A DNA stretch of 64,000 nucleotides from Rosellinia necatrix (Eukaryota > Ascomycota > Sordariomycetes > Xylariales > Xylariaceae), in contig JAGYVD010000001.1 of NCBI GenBank assembly GCA_021209875.1, positions 992,001 to 1,056,000 of the forward strand. The letters are read 5' to 3'. The notes below the pieces were generated by a model. That model was not told the DNA's origin and searched no databases. It saw nothing but the letters and a program-made list of their open reading frames with translations. This document shows, in pieces, positions 49,010 to 60,415 of the stretch; the stretch's first letter is position 1, and each line of letters begins with the position of its first letter. The translations under genes and the position numbers were made by a program.

Positions 49010-50515
49010 TTATTCACTCTCCCATGGGTCTCCTATTTGACCACCATCATCAAAAGAGTCTACCTCGTATGTCGTTCCCAAGGCTTCTTTGCCTTGACGA
49101 ATCATGTCCTTCAGGCGAGAGTTGAAATCATTAATGCGCAAGTCGGCCTCCATCTCTTCCTTCAATCTCTTCGCCGCTAAGTTCTTCGCCTTCGCATCTA
49201 GCCGCGGGGTGTTGTCGTGCACCTCATAGAAAGAATCTCGCTTTGTTATTTTAATAGAAGGCCCAAGAGTGGCTGAGATGGAACTCTGGCTCTTCCGGTG
49301 GCCCCGTTTCGCGTAAGGGCTAGGACTCGGTATCCGGGATGGCTGGTGCACGGAATAATTGGCCGGCAAGGCGTTGGGGGACTGGGGGAGGGAGGGGATG
49401 GGGATTCTACTTGGAGCTTGCGCTTTCATGACCGGTGACTGCTCTGGAGATCTGAATGAAGCAAAACTGGCGGTCTCGTGGCTTGAGACAGGACCAGAAC
49501 TCGCCGAACCCGGGCGGAGGAGGGAATGACGGTTATAGCCGGGTGTGTTGAGACGGCTTATGGGCTTGCTGATGCGACGAACCAGTGATGGTGCTGCTGT
49601 TCGCTGCACCAGACGACGCGACGACGCTCGTGATGCAAGAGACGGCTGCCGGGTCGCATTGGCTGGCTCGTCAATCATGACCCAGTTTTTCCGTAGCTCG
49701 TCGGTAGGTGTCCCATATGAAATCTGTCTTCTCTTTGCCGGTGGCGGCGGTGTTGACTCTGGTGTGTCAGGTTCATAATAGGACGGGGGGTAGTCCGGCT
49801 GGGCATAGCCTCCGAAAGTAGGGCTTAATCCCCGTTCCGGATGTTGCCCCGTTGCCTCGGAGAGTTCGTACCCCGCGCCGCCTCCGGCGTGGAAACCACG
49901 GAAGGCGCCTGTTCTGCAAAATTCCCATACTTTACCAAAGACGCCGCCGATGGTGTTGATGGCGTAAGAGCTCCAGCCGCTAGAGATTTGACTGTCTGCG
50001 TCGACGTCCATGTGCATATTCGTGGACGAGTTGACGTCATCTCGCGGTCGTTTGGGTCCGAGAGCACGCCTGTAGTCGATATCAGAATAGACGCTATCCT
50101 CAAAATGCCCGAAGTCGTGCTGGATAGCTTGGTTTGGGGTCTCCATCTGACCGGCCAACACATATCGCCTCTCGTACCCAGTTGTGTGAAGATCGAAGTC
50201 GGACCGGCCATCGATGATGTGATCTGTACCGAAGTGGCTATCGCCAGTCACTGCCCAGTCACTGATCAGTGGTTGGTCTCCTCCGCCTAATCGCTTCCTC
50301 TTCGCGTTGGAAATAGGCGTTGGGGCCCCGGATTGCAGGCTTGCGGTTGAACCCCCGAGATGCATCGAGCTCGATAGGGAGGGCGACGTGGGGGGTCGGA
50401 AGATGCCGGGGTGTACACCCGAGAAGGGGGTACCCCTACCGCCGCCGCCGCCACCGCTGTTTGGCAAGTCGAAGTGGAAGGCCCCGGACATGAGGATCTG
50501 AGAGTTGTACGACAT
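49010..50515 (-). CDS. Conserved-looking Ser/Pro-rich fungal protein, unknown function
   Basis: Single exon of 501 residues. Mostly disordered, Ser/Pro/Arg-rich sequence with two ordered islands: TIGGVFGKVWEFCRTGAFRG (about 188-207), a Gly/aromatic segment that looks like a conserved short domain, and a C-terminal helical stretch AKNLAAKRLKEEMEADLRIN (about 439-458) predicted coiled coil. Lys/Arg clusters (NAKRKR, PAKRRQ) could be nuclear localisation signals. A poly-Gly run sits near residue 21. Start may be Met1 or Met9. I do not recognise the family with confidence; a nuclear or nuclear-envelope role is only a guess from the basic clusters. Confidence 0.75.
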   Translation of the reverse strand: MSYNSQILMSGAFHFDLPNSGGGGGGRGTPFSGVHPGIFRPPTSPSLSSSMHLGGSTASLQSGAPTPISNAKRKRLGGGDQPLISDWAVTGDSHFGTDHIIDGRSDFDLHTTGYERRYVLAGQMETPNQAIQHDFGHFEDSVYSDIDYRRALGPKRPRDDVNSSTNMHMDVDADSQISSGWSSYAINTIGGVFGKVWEFCRTGAFRGFHAGGGAGYELSEATGQHPERGLSPTFGGYAQPDYPPSYYEPDTPESTPPPPAKRRQISYGTPTDELRKNWVMIDEPANATRQPSLASRASSRRLVQRTAAPSLVRRISKPISRLNTPGYNRHSLLRPGSASSGPVSSHETASFASFRSPEQSPVMKAQAPSRIPIPSLPQSPNALPANYSVHQPSRIPSPSPYAKRGHRKSQSSISATLGPSIKITKRDSFYEVHDNTPRLDAKAKNLAAKRLKEEMEADLRINDFNSRLKDMIRQGKEALGTTYEVDSFDDGGQIGDPWESE

Positions 50516-52331
50516 GTCCGGCGACGTAGTTCGATGGAGGGGTAGAAGACAATATCGGGCTCGAAGGCACAGGCGCAGGCGCGGGCGCAGGCACGAGACG
50601 TTGTCTGGCTCTGGAAAAAGATTGGATCAAAGTGAGGATGTCGGCAACCTGTCCGGTCTCGTGAGGGCGACGGCCGGTTGAAGCTGGTGAATGTGCGTGC
50701 CAACAGGATCCAAACCAAAAACTCCACACGCTCGTTCGCTGTATCGCTTTGTAACGGTATTGGGGGACGTATTGTCTGTTCGGAATCCTGTTGTCGGTGC
50801 GCTTCCGTTTTTCTTCTCTCTCTCTCTCTGTCTCTCTCTGTCTTCTTTCCCTTTCTTCTTCCCTTTCCGTTTTTCTTCCTTTTCCTTTTGTTCTGTTCTT
50901 GATGATTCCCGGGATGGTAGATGGATGTAATTAATGGCAGTCGCGCGGAGTAGTGATAGGGTTTGGGGCGTGCACGATCTGACACGATCGTCGTATTGTT
51001 GCCGGCGGCGATCGGGATGGACGCAACTCGTGGTGGTCCGGTGGATGGTGGGCTGGCTCTATTCAGAGCCGGGCATGGCTTGTCCGATCCACGAGGCCGA
51101 TGGGGGTTTCAGCTCGCGTGTACGAGGGGACATGTATGGGAGAGGGCGATGACCAAAGCTAAATGAAAGCTATCGATGCTTGTTCGTCGGTATCAACCCC
51201 CTTAAGCCCAAGACACATGACCCCCGAATGGGCTTGGAGTGAGGACTAATGCGCGCAAGCTGTTCCAGTGTGGCGTGTCGGAGTGAACGGCGTGGTGCAG
51301 AGGCAAACTACCTGCCCGGAAAGTCTATTTCGTCGCACGAGCAGCTTGATTAGTATCGTGTAAGCCACAGCAAGACGAAATGTCCGAACCGTGCAGTTGG
51401 TTGCCGTGGCTCTTCGATCTTAGGAGGGTTGGATCGAGGGTGCTGTGAGTTAAAACTCAGTCCACCCAAGTAGGCATGTATGTATGCATATGCACTATCT
51501 ACCTTACCTAAGTGTACCTTAGCTAGGTAGGTAGGTAGGTATATAGTAGGTATGTATGTACCTCGCACTACAGCAACTACCCCTAGGTACCTGGGTAGGT
51601 TAGGTACTTCGTGTTCAATTGACGAGGAGCTTGATTTGTTGTGGTTTGCGTTGCTGGGTCAGCATATATCCATCAAACCCCCCTAGTCTACCCCTAGTCG
51701 ACCTGCTAAAAGTAAGAAGAGCTAGGGTGTTCAACATCGGTACCCTGACGAAACAATTATACCCCCTGTTCCGTGGCACTGTAGCGGCACACCCCATAAC
51801 GACATGCGATGTACTTAAAAGATACCTTTTTTTTTGCTGCAGAATATAGCCATAAAATTACGTGTATTAGCGCTCACTAAGAGTACAAAACTAGTACAGT
51901 ATATGCTCTACATCTCAACAGGGTATTAAAAGTAATTGGGAAAGCTGTATATAGTACCTCTATTTCCCGGCCAATGCGACAAGATATGTTGTAAGTGCCC
52001 TGGCGGTTACAGAGACCTCAGAGCAAGGCGGTCTGAAGCAAACACCATCTAACTGATCGACCTTAACCTCTGGGTACCATCATCCCCCTTTGGTTCATTT
52101 CCTTCCGTATTTGGGTATACTGTAGGTCTATGTATCTCTAGCGTGGGTCCCCCGTCCCTCTAATGGCGAGTTCTATCCCATCTCCCCACTGGACCTTATC
52201 AATGAAAAGAGCCCTGTGCATTCTGCCAGATGGCTTCAGGCTTTCCAGTGGGAATCAACCACATGGTGTCATGCGGACATCGCAGAGGCATTCTTCTTTC
52301 TCGCTTAGCACCACGGCCATCAACAGGATCT
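50516..52331. other. Intergenic with C/T-rich tract and ACCTAGGT-type motifs
   Basis: The promoter side of the 501-residue protein has a long CT-rich tract (about 50810-50895). Palindromic TACCTA/AGGTAGG motifs cluster at about 51490-51612. No gene supported. Confidence 0.6.
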
Positions 52332-53264
52332 TCAAGGGGCCACGCTACTCTCCTTATTGTAATAGGCCTCCTGCTTCTGAACCTTCTCCGCCCTGACACC
52401 GCCGTCGACACCCGCTTCGCCGTGGACATGTGCCTTGGTGCCCCAAAACTCGTCACGCTCCTTGAGAACCTTTTCCGCCCATTTCTTCGTCTCCGGGAGC
52501 ACCACCTTAGTAGCTACATAGGCGAACTCGCCGAGGTCGAGAGTCTTATTGGCACGCTTCTCGTATTCTACCATCTGTGTCAATAGCTCTATCTTGTCGA
52601 GATCGTGTACGAAATGGCTTTCCAGTGTCTTCGAGTCCTCGTATTCCTGCCATATTTCCCTGATTTCGGCGCCTGCCAGTCCGCCATAGACGTTTCCCAG
52701 TAGGTTCTTCGATATGTAGTCCATCGTCTCGGCCTCGCGACGGCTCTTCTCCGGCTTCGCGACGCCGTCGACAGGGGTGATATCGCCGACGATAGCCTCT
52801 GCCATGTCGTGGATCAAACACATCTTCATGCACTTAAAGAGGTCGAGCTTCGGCGCAAGCGTCGGCGGGCAGAGCATGGTCATGAGAGACATACGGTACA
52901 TATGATCTGATATGGACTCGCCTCTGCAAACATTGCTATCAGCACACGAGCGTCAGTGATAGGGACGGATAATTCCGGTACCTCTCAATGCCAAAACGCC
53001 TCCATCCCTCACGCTTATTCGTCTTCAGTCTCTCAAGGATGTGGAAGTAGGGAACGGGCGAGTCGGTACCCTCGGCAGGCGGCGTCGGAGACACCGTAGC
53101 TAATACCTTCCCCACCGTCCACGGTTCGGAGATATTGGGTACGACCACAATACCGGGGTCTATCGATGGTCGCCATCAGCATCTAGAATCTGTGAAGGGT
53201 GAGGAACATAGAATGACGGACCGATGAAGCCATCGTTCTCGCCGTTACCAGGAGACGAAGACAT
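52332..53264 (-). CDS. HD-domain 5'-nucleotidase-like phosphohydrolase (HDDC2/YfbR type)
   Basis: Exons 53264-53222, 53159-52982 and 52923-52332 (270 residues; introns 62 and 58 nt). HD-domain metal residues are visible: SDHMYRMSLM (His), CLIHDMAEAIVGDI (His-Asp) and HDLDKIELL (Asp). The N-terminal part YFHILERLKTNKREGWRRFG is the usual lead-in of this family. Yeast and human relatives remove phosphate from deoxyribonucleoside 5'-monophosphates. For exon 2 the acceptor at 53161-53160 is chosen because it keeps G|AC in frame; using the AG two bases earlier would shift the frame. The C-terminal 40 residues are a charged, lineage-specific tail. Confidence 0.9.
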
Positions 53265-54052
53265 TATCACCTGTGGCTTATTGGCAAATCTTATGGCAAC
53301 CTGGAAATCTCGAAGCTTCGTTGCAACTAGTCGTTATTGTTGGCAGTTGGGGGCGACGTAGCGCGCGAGGGAAGAGAAGGTTATCGGAGCTCTGAACCGA
53401 AGATGCGGGTGGGAGGCGAAGAAAAGAGAGGGATCCAGAACCTGGCTGGTATATAAGTTTGGTAAGTGCCACTAGGTACGGAACGCTACGGTTTATTCGT
53501 GCTTGATCCCCGCTTGTTAAAGGCCGAGCTGGTGCCAGTCTCAAGGGCTAATTTGTGCCTGTCAACACAATCCACAGACATGCACAAGGAGTCGCCCAGA
53601 GTTCGCTGTCATTTCCAGCTTCCCGGTGAATATTATGTGAAAGACCATGTGAACAACCCCCACCACGAACCAGATAACAGGTAGTTAGCGCGGTGCTGCG
53701 TGGTACTGCTCGATCCCTGGTACCTACCGCTGCGTTGATAGGTATTGCGCAGGTGTCGACTGGATACCTCCGGAGGTGTAGGCCCAGTGCCGGACCAGTC
53801 AAAATTCAAAGACTAAAGCATTCCTCTATAGTCGCGTGCCGATTTCCATGTACGCTGACGTCAGCAACTATGGTAGGTAGGGTTGGGCCATTGGAAAGAC
53901 ACACCGCCAATATCCACCACTATGTAGGTCCAACTGTTCATGCAGACAGGAGATAGGTCACATAGTGGGGAAGTGCCAACCCCACCATGATTTCTAGCTC
54001 CGTGACGTCTGTGGGGTAACTATATGAGATCTGTAACGGCCTCCTCTTCCAA
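53265..54052. other. Intergenic, no feature seen
   Basis: Promoter side of the HD-domain gene and upstream of the tRNA. Nothing else supported. Confidence 0.5.
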
Positions 54053-54135
54053 TCCGAATTGGTGTAGTGGCCAACATTTGACGCTCTCATGATTGAAGCG
54101 CCGTCAAGCCCGGGGTTCGATTCCCCGATTCGGAG
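54053..54135 (+). tRNA. tRNA-Glu (CTC) with 11-nt intron
   Basis: Acceptor stem TCCGAAT pairs with ATTCGGA and is followed by discriminator G. The D stem GTGT/ACAT, the anticodon stem TGACG/CGTCA and the T arm CGGGG-TTCGATT-CCCCG all fold. Loop positions 32-37 read C-T-CTC-A, giving anticodon CTC (54086-54088). Eleven extra bases (54090-54100) follow position 37, the standard site of nuclear tRNA introns. T-rich Pol III terminators start right after the gene. Confidence 0.93.
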
Positions 54136-54502
54136 GTCATTTTTCAATTTTTTTTCTTTCCTTAGTAGATGTATCCATCTAAACTTTCTTTTTTCTTCTT
54201 ATGATCTTCTGTGTTTCTTTCCCTCCTTTCCTCCCACGCCCCCATTCAACTATAAAATAGTTTTATTAGAGGAAATTCCTTGCTTTTCTGTAAATAAGTC
54301 TGTCTACCTACCTAGGTACTTTCTTTACATGCCTACATATCTACCGCCCAAAAGAAGCCCTTAAGGCCATATTTTCTGCATAGGTTCCTGTCGAGGTATT
54401 GCTAGATTGTTTGCTAAGGTCAAGAGATAACAGGGCCAAATGGGTTCACCATAATCCAGTTAATTGACCAAACGATTTCTTTCTCGCCATCTCATCAAAT
54501 AT
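54136..54502. other. tRNA terminator and short intergenic
   Basis: Oligo-T runs at about 54141-54164 would terminate Pol III. One ACCTACCTAGGTAC motif lies near 54304-54317. Confidence 0.7.
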
Positions 54503-55662
54503 CTATTTCAACAATTCTAATATGAGTTGCTTGTTCTTCACAATAGACTCCATGATCTCGCTGACCCGGACATACTCGTCCTTGCCATGGGCTACACGGA
54601 TCGAGCCGGGGCCATAGAGCACCTTCTTATGATCGCCGCGCAGCCGGGGTATGTCCGTACCGTATGCCATCGGCTCGGCCTCAAAGCCTTCGAACTCCCA
54701 CTGCAACAGCATCTCGGGATACTGGAACTTGAAATCCACGTCGACGTCGGGGTGTTTGTCTATGACTCCTCTCACCTTGTCCTTGATTCCCTCGATGTCC
54801 TTCGAGACGCGGATGCTACAGAGCGCCTTAGCTTCTGCCGCGAGGATATTATAGCCCGCTCCGCCCTCGATCTTGCCGATGTTTAACGTTGACGGGCCTA
54901 GAAGGTCAGAGACAGGCCACTCGGTCGTTCTAAGGTCGTTCATCGCATCAAAGAGAAGCTCCGTGGCGCTTCTGCCCAAGTGTGGATATCCGGAATGACT
55001 TCGCCCGGGTCGTTAGCTCAACAGCGCCCCCGCTCACTACTCAGAGGTCCCCAGTATGTACACAGTAGGTCCAGATAACCATCAAGAGGCTTTCATCGCA
55101 TGCTTACCAGGCTTTCCCGTGCGCGACCACCTCGAACACCAGGTTCCCCTTATGCCCCTTCGCGATCTTCCCCCTCCGTGGGCTCGGCAAAGAGACCGGC
55201 CTCCCAGGTAAGGCCCATGTCGTTGGCGGCGATCATGCCGGGCCCGCCCTTCTCCTCGCCGACGACCCAGAGGAAGCTGACGTCGCCGTCCCGGAGCCGC
55301 CCCTCGGCGCGCAGCTCCTCGACGGCGAAGATCTGCGCCACCATGGGGCCGAGGTCGTCGCAGGCCCCGCGCCCGCGCACCACGTCCCCGCCCTCGTCGA
55401 GGCTGAAGGGGATGTGCGGCGGCACCGTGTCCATGTGCGCCGTCACGAGCAGCCTCGCCTCCCGCCCCCGCCCCAGGTACGCGTACACGTTGTGCCGCGT
55501 GGACCCCGGCGCGATCGCTATCCGTTCCGCGCTGAACCCGCGGCCCCGGATGTACTGCTCGAGGTACTGCCCGATCTCGAGCTCCTGCTCGCTCGTGCTC
55601 TCGATGTTCATGAGCGCTTTCAGGAGCTCGACCACCTCCCCCGCGTCGGTTTTCGCCGCCAT
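54503..55662 (-). pseudogene. Second M20-family peptidase gene, +1 frameshift
   Basis: Two exons, 55662-55108 and 54998-54503, with an intron at the same site and phase as the 8459-9688 gene (TG|T then HSGYPHLGRS). Motifs LVTAHMDTVPP, GRGACDDLGP, VGEEKGG and FAEPTE are intact. Just after FAEPTE a run of five C on the plus strand (55170-55174) carries one base too many. The reading frame as written ends within a few codons, while AKGHKGNLVFEVVAHGKA continues in the next frame. Exon sum is 1051 nt; removing one base gives 349 residues, normal for the family. The rest of the coding sequence is clean, so this is a very recent lesion or a homopolymer error. Confidence 0.82.
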
Positions 55663-56766
55663 GTCTGTCGCGTTTCGAGTAGACAGGCGTGTCTTCTTTT
55701 ATCTTCTTTTATTTTATTTTATCTAAATTTTTTTTTTTTTCAACTTAATCGTAATGCGTATCGTTATTCTCGGGTGTGGTAATCGCAATATCTGCATGAG
55801 CAGCCTGGTTATTTATTCCTGGAAAGAAGGGGTTGGAGAGCACCACCATGTGGCACTTCGTAGCTTTGGTTGGGTAATGGCGGGGTCAAGGTCATGCCGA
55901 GATGGTCTGCACACCATCAGCTCCGCAGTTTCTTCTAGTTCCAGTCATAGTCGGCCGCCCGCAAACTCATTTCCAGCATTCATCCTCCCACCTATTTAAT
56001 CAGTCGAACATCTTCTCTGGCATCTCATAGTCGCGCCAGGACATCGAGAGCCTCGCTTGTAATCGAGTTTGATGAATGAGAATCTCTACCTCGGCACCGC
56101 TAGCACTATGAAGCGTTGACAGATAGAAATACTTTCAAATTCACTCATGTGGTCTATTAGATTTTCATCACCTATGAAATCAACGCCTTCCAAAATAAAC
56201 AGCCCCCAACAATGTCGGGGCTCTATCTCTTAATAAAACCCAGCGCATTCATTGATCGAACCTTAGATACAAGATAAAAAGTCTATCGTGACGCTGAATG
56301 AGTAAAAAGATGTCCACCCGATAGCGATCGGTGATCCCACTTTCAATAGAAATCTTCGCAATTAACTAAGCTGTTTATAGGTATGAGACGAATTCATAAC
56401 TATGATAAACCCGTGGGCCGATTCGGGACATTATTCAGCGAAATGCCCGTGTAATGCCCAAGTGAACCATGACTGCGGTTCGCTGCCTGAGACGATCGAT
56501 ACCAATGATACCTATTCGACTCCTTTCTACTCCTTTCCTTTTTCCTTTTTTCCGATGTAAATATCACTCTGTAGGGGGCCGTATAATTGAACCAAGCCAG
56601 GCACCAGTGATGCAGGGTTTCGTCCAGTTGTTGCCTGGGAATATGTCAAGGTGTCCTACCCCACGGTTGGTAATGAAGCTAAACGCGGTGAAAACATCGC
56701 AAAATCCGAACTTGCAGAGATGTGCCCGGTGTCTCTATTTGAGTAGCATAACACAAGAAGTCTGAG
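55663..56766. other. Intergenic with T-rich run
   Basis: T-rich promoter-side tract at about 55688-55742. No gene supported. Confidence 0.55.
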
Positions 56767-59700
56767 TTATGCCTCCTCGACTTCCTCATCCTCATCCGAT
56801 GCGTGTCTGCCCTCGTTATCAGTTACACCCTCGGGGCCTCCATCCTCATCTGTTTCGAGGTAGTCAAAGAGGCTAGCTAATTCCTTGGTAGATAGCTTCT
56901 TCCTCTTCCCAGGCCCCACAACCGCGCTGATGTTCTTTGTTTTGTCTTCCTGGATGGTTTCAATCTTGTTGTCAATGGTATCCTCTGCAATAATGCGGAG
57001 GAAATGCGTTTCTTTAGTCTGACCGATCCGAAAGACCCTCCCGAATGCTTGCATTTCGAGAGCAACATTCCACCATAGATCAACAAGAATTACCCGGTTC
57101 GCGCACGTCAAATTTAGTGCTACCGAGCCACACTTGACCGAAGCGACCTTAGAGTAGTTAGCATAGCATCTACTTTGTATGATTCATGTTCATAGTACAT
57201 GCCATAACTTTTATATCCTGCGTATCGTGGAACTTTCGAATCGCATTTTGCTTCGCTACCTGCGACATGTCGCCAAAGAAATAGAGGAACTGGATGCCCT
57301 CGGCCTGCAACATTCTGCCGAGGACCGCGCCGGTCATTTTGAACTCTGTGAAAACGATGATTTTGTCATCGGGCGCTTCCAATTGCCATTCTATGATGGC
57401 CTCTTTGACGGCCACTGTTTTTGCGCTTGGCACTACTGGTTTAGGGTAGTCCTGGTCACTCTTGTGAAGAAATTTGCACTGTGATTTCCTTAGGTTCGGA
57501 TGCTGCTCTAAACTATCACAGCCTTGATTCCGTGCTTTGTATGTGACGCTTCGGAACGGCGTTTTACGCATAAAGGTTTTCATATCAGAATGCTCGTCGA
57601 AATAGTCGAGCAATCTTTTGTCGCAGTCAGGGCACTTGGGTGCCATGTGTCGTCCATCTTGAAGTTCTGCTTGTAAGTAGTTGCCTAGGCATCCTTTACA
57701 GAAAACGTGCTTGCACTAAACTTTATTGTTAGACAAAGCTCTCATGTGTCCTTGATACCCTTCTACTAACCTTAGCCACATAGGGGTCAGGAGGCCTCCG
57801 GTAGCAAAGTCGGCACGATTTCTTACTCTTCGATGCTAGCGCGATTCCCATCTGTTCTTTTATATCAAATTCATACCCAAACTGGCTCTTACCAAAGGTG
57901 TTCTGTTTGATTTCGTGGTTACGTGCAATATCATCATTCAATACGGCCCCGTGCTTAGCACACCACTTCCCAATTCGTTTAAACGCCGGTTCCTGGTCTC
58001 GCACTTCACTAAGACCCTGATTGATTTCCCGGAGATGCTCTCGCTTCAATGTTTCTTTGAATAAAGGTTCGAGTAGAAATGGGTGAGCGACGGCCTGGCG
58101 AAGTCGCAACAAAAATTTGAGATATATTTCTTTCAGCGGGAACCTTGAGGGCTTGATTTGTTTCCGCTTGAGTATCTTCTTGATGGTTTGTCGAAAATGA
58201 ATCTCGACCACACTTTATAATGACGCTTAGTAACCCAGGGTTCAAAATTATTCTCTAGTATTACTCACTTGTAAATCACCCGCTCTTCTTGCGTCAAATG
58301 AACCCGCCGCACAGATATGTGACAAGTAGGAATGTCATAAAGCGGCCTACCCATGAAAGTATCGGCCATAGTCCTGTCACACAGTTAGATGTGATCCGAA
58401 GACTTATGACTACTGGCTTCCTTACCTTCTTAGTAATATCTTGTCCATGATTTTATTGAGGCGGTGCAAAGAGCTGTCCTATATTCTGTTAGCTCGGCGG
58501 CGTATGTAAGTGTGCAATCATAGGGTGTCACTAGCAACCTACATCTTGAGGGTTTCCATATAGATATCGGAAATTGTTTAGGTCGCTAGCCCAATCGGCT
58601 TTGAGAAAAGTTAGGTATGGGTAGAGTTCTGTATGGTATTAGCAATAATGATTCTTAATCATCCTCTACATGCACATTTACCGTCGAGGGAATTCGTGAT
58701 TGGTGTTCCTGACATTACCCAACGATACCGTCCCTTGAGACTTTGGCATGCAATTGACACTATCATAGGGTATCAGCATTCAAATTAGTCTGACTTAAAA
58801 ATTTACTAATGGACATACTTTGACTATCCTTGTTCTTTATATAGTGTGCCTCATCGAGGATTATACGCCAGAATGGAACCTTGAAAACCGGCCCAAGAAT
58901 TTCATCCCATTTTCGTTTCCGGACCTTGGCCGTATTGCGATACCTGTCCAAATTGGCTCTGATCTTCTTGCTAGGAAATTGCCTAGATATCTCGTGATAA
59001 CTAGCGAGACTAAAACAAATAATTAGTATGAGCCCATATTAATATGCGCCCATTGCTTACATAACCCCGTTGACAGATTTTAAGATTCGACTGTCAAGAT
59101 CCTTGCTTTTCTTGTAGTGAAGGACAGAGCCAATATAATTCCCGTCAGCATGCTTCCGAATCTCTTCCTCCCACTGCTTTATAGCTGTAGCGGGAGCAAC
59201 AATGAGTGTCGCGGGGCAATGGGTTTTGAGGTCGTCATCTGTCGGTTTATTGGAGACAATGCAACCGAGAGCTTGTAACGTCTTTCCCATGCCCATCTCA
59301 TCGCCCAATATGCCCCCCCATGGGCCCTCTTTGCAGAACTCCCGCTGTAACATTCACGATGTTCCAATAACTTGATGATGAAGCAAGGCAGTTGTCATCC
59401 CATTGACGAGCCATTTGCCATCCTTGGCGACACAATTCTTATACCCGAAGGAGCGCGTGGCCATGACTATTTTCTTTTTGTCTTCTGCAGTGCCGCGTTT
59501 GTCGGCATGTTCTGGCAGATTGTTTATGATCTGCTTTAATTGATTTTCCTTAGTTGTTGCTATAATTGGGCCGGCCTCAGGCAAATCTCCGAATGCAATA
59601 CGAGCCTTCATTGGGTTAGAATGCCGAAGAGTTTCAACCATTTCTGTCATCGTCTTAATAGACCTGTCGGACTTTTTAGACCGATTAGTCTTTTTCTTGG

Positions 59701-60415
59701 AACCGCTCGTCTCGATGTATTTAGATCGTTTTCGTTTTTCGGGGCGAGAAATTTCATCCGCATTCGCGTTTTTAGCTCGTTTCCTCTTGAGGTTTGTGAC
59801 TTCGGGTAAAGGTTGTCGGGTATCTTTGTGTCTCTTGGCAAACCATGCTTTTGATGACTTCGGTCGTGGCCCAGTCTTCTTGCCAGAAGCCTTATTTCTT
59901 TTCGATTCAGTGGAAATTTCAATCTCCCCCTCTTTATCAACCTCGATGTCGGCTGCCAGTGACAGAGCGTGGCTATCTTTCATTCCCTCTAGGATTTGCG
60001 GCGATGGGAGATTTGGCAAACCTAGACCAACACATTGCTGTAATTCCTCATCTTGGGTAGGGACGGTTTCGTTTTTATTTGAGTCCTCAAAATCACACCC
60101 TGAACTCATAGTCCGAAGATCGGTAGGTTCGAGTCCCGTCATGTACGAGGGCTTGTTGGAATCATTGGGGCAAGGGGGGCCATCGTCGTCGTTAGGCCTC
60201 CCGTATTCTTCTGTACTTGTATTTCCTTCTGTACCTGTGTTTCCTTCTGTACCTGTGTTTCCTTCTGTCTGAAGGACAACAACGATGCGGTCATCACCGT
60301 GACTTTCAGGTTTGATTCTTATTGCTTCATTTCCCACTTGTTTCCGACATCCGCCCTGTAGTAGGCCTGTGGGCTGGGATTCGGTGGCCAAATCCGTGTC
60401 CTGAGGGTCCGCCAT
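56767..60415 (-). pseudogene. Rad16-like SNF2-RING ATPase gene with one in-frame stop
   Basis: Nine exons: 60415-59061, 59009-58819, 58759-58682, 58628-58543, 58478-58426, 58373-58269, 58212-57771, 57715-57203, 57147-56767. All phases agree (3204 nt, 1067 codons). The N-terminal 300 residues are disordered and basic with an EGNTGT hexapeptide repeat. The core has DEMGMGKTLQ, ILDEAHYIKN, VMSGTPITNSLDELYPYL, a complete C3HC4 RING (CRLCYRRP to CKHVFCKGC to CPDCD) and AFGRVFRIGQ. At 59354-59356 TGA interrupts HHQVIGTS-stop-MLQREF, where relatives have Trp. Everything downstream is intact. The last intron uses a GC donor in the best model. The family acts in chromatin remodelling and DNA repair. 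Confidence 0.8.
60173..60270. repeat. 18-bp coding tandem repeat (EGNTGT)
   Basis: Three copies of an 18-bp unit lie inside exon 1 of the SNF2 gene, giving the hexapeptide EGNTGT/EGNTST repeat. Confidence 0.85.

Noticed and set aside
60090..60145. tRNA-like 3' half (CTCATAG loop and GGTTCGAGTCCC) on the plus strand
   Set aside because: The anticodon and T stems do not pair and there is no acceptor or D arm; it lies antisense within an SNF2 exon.
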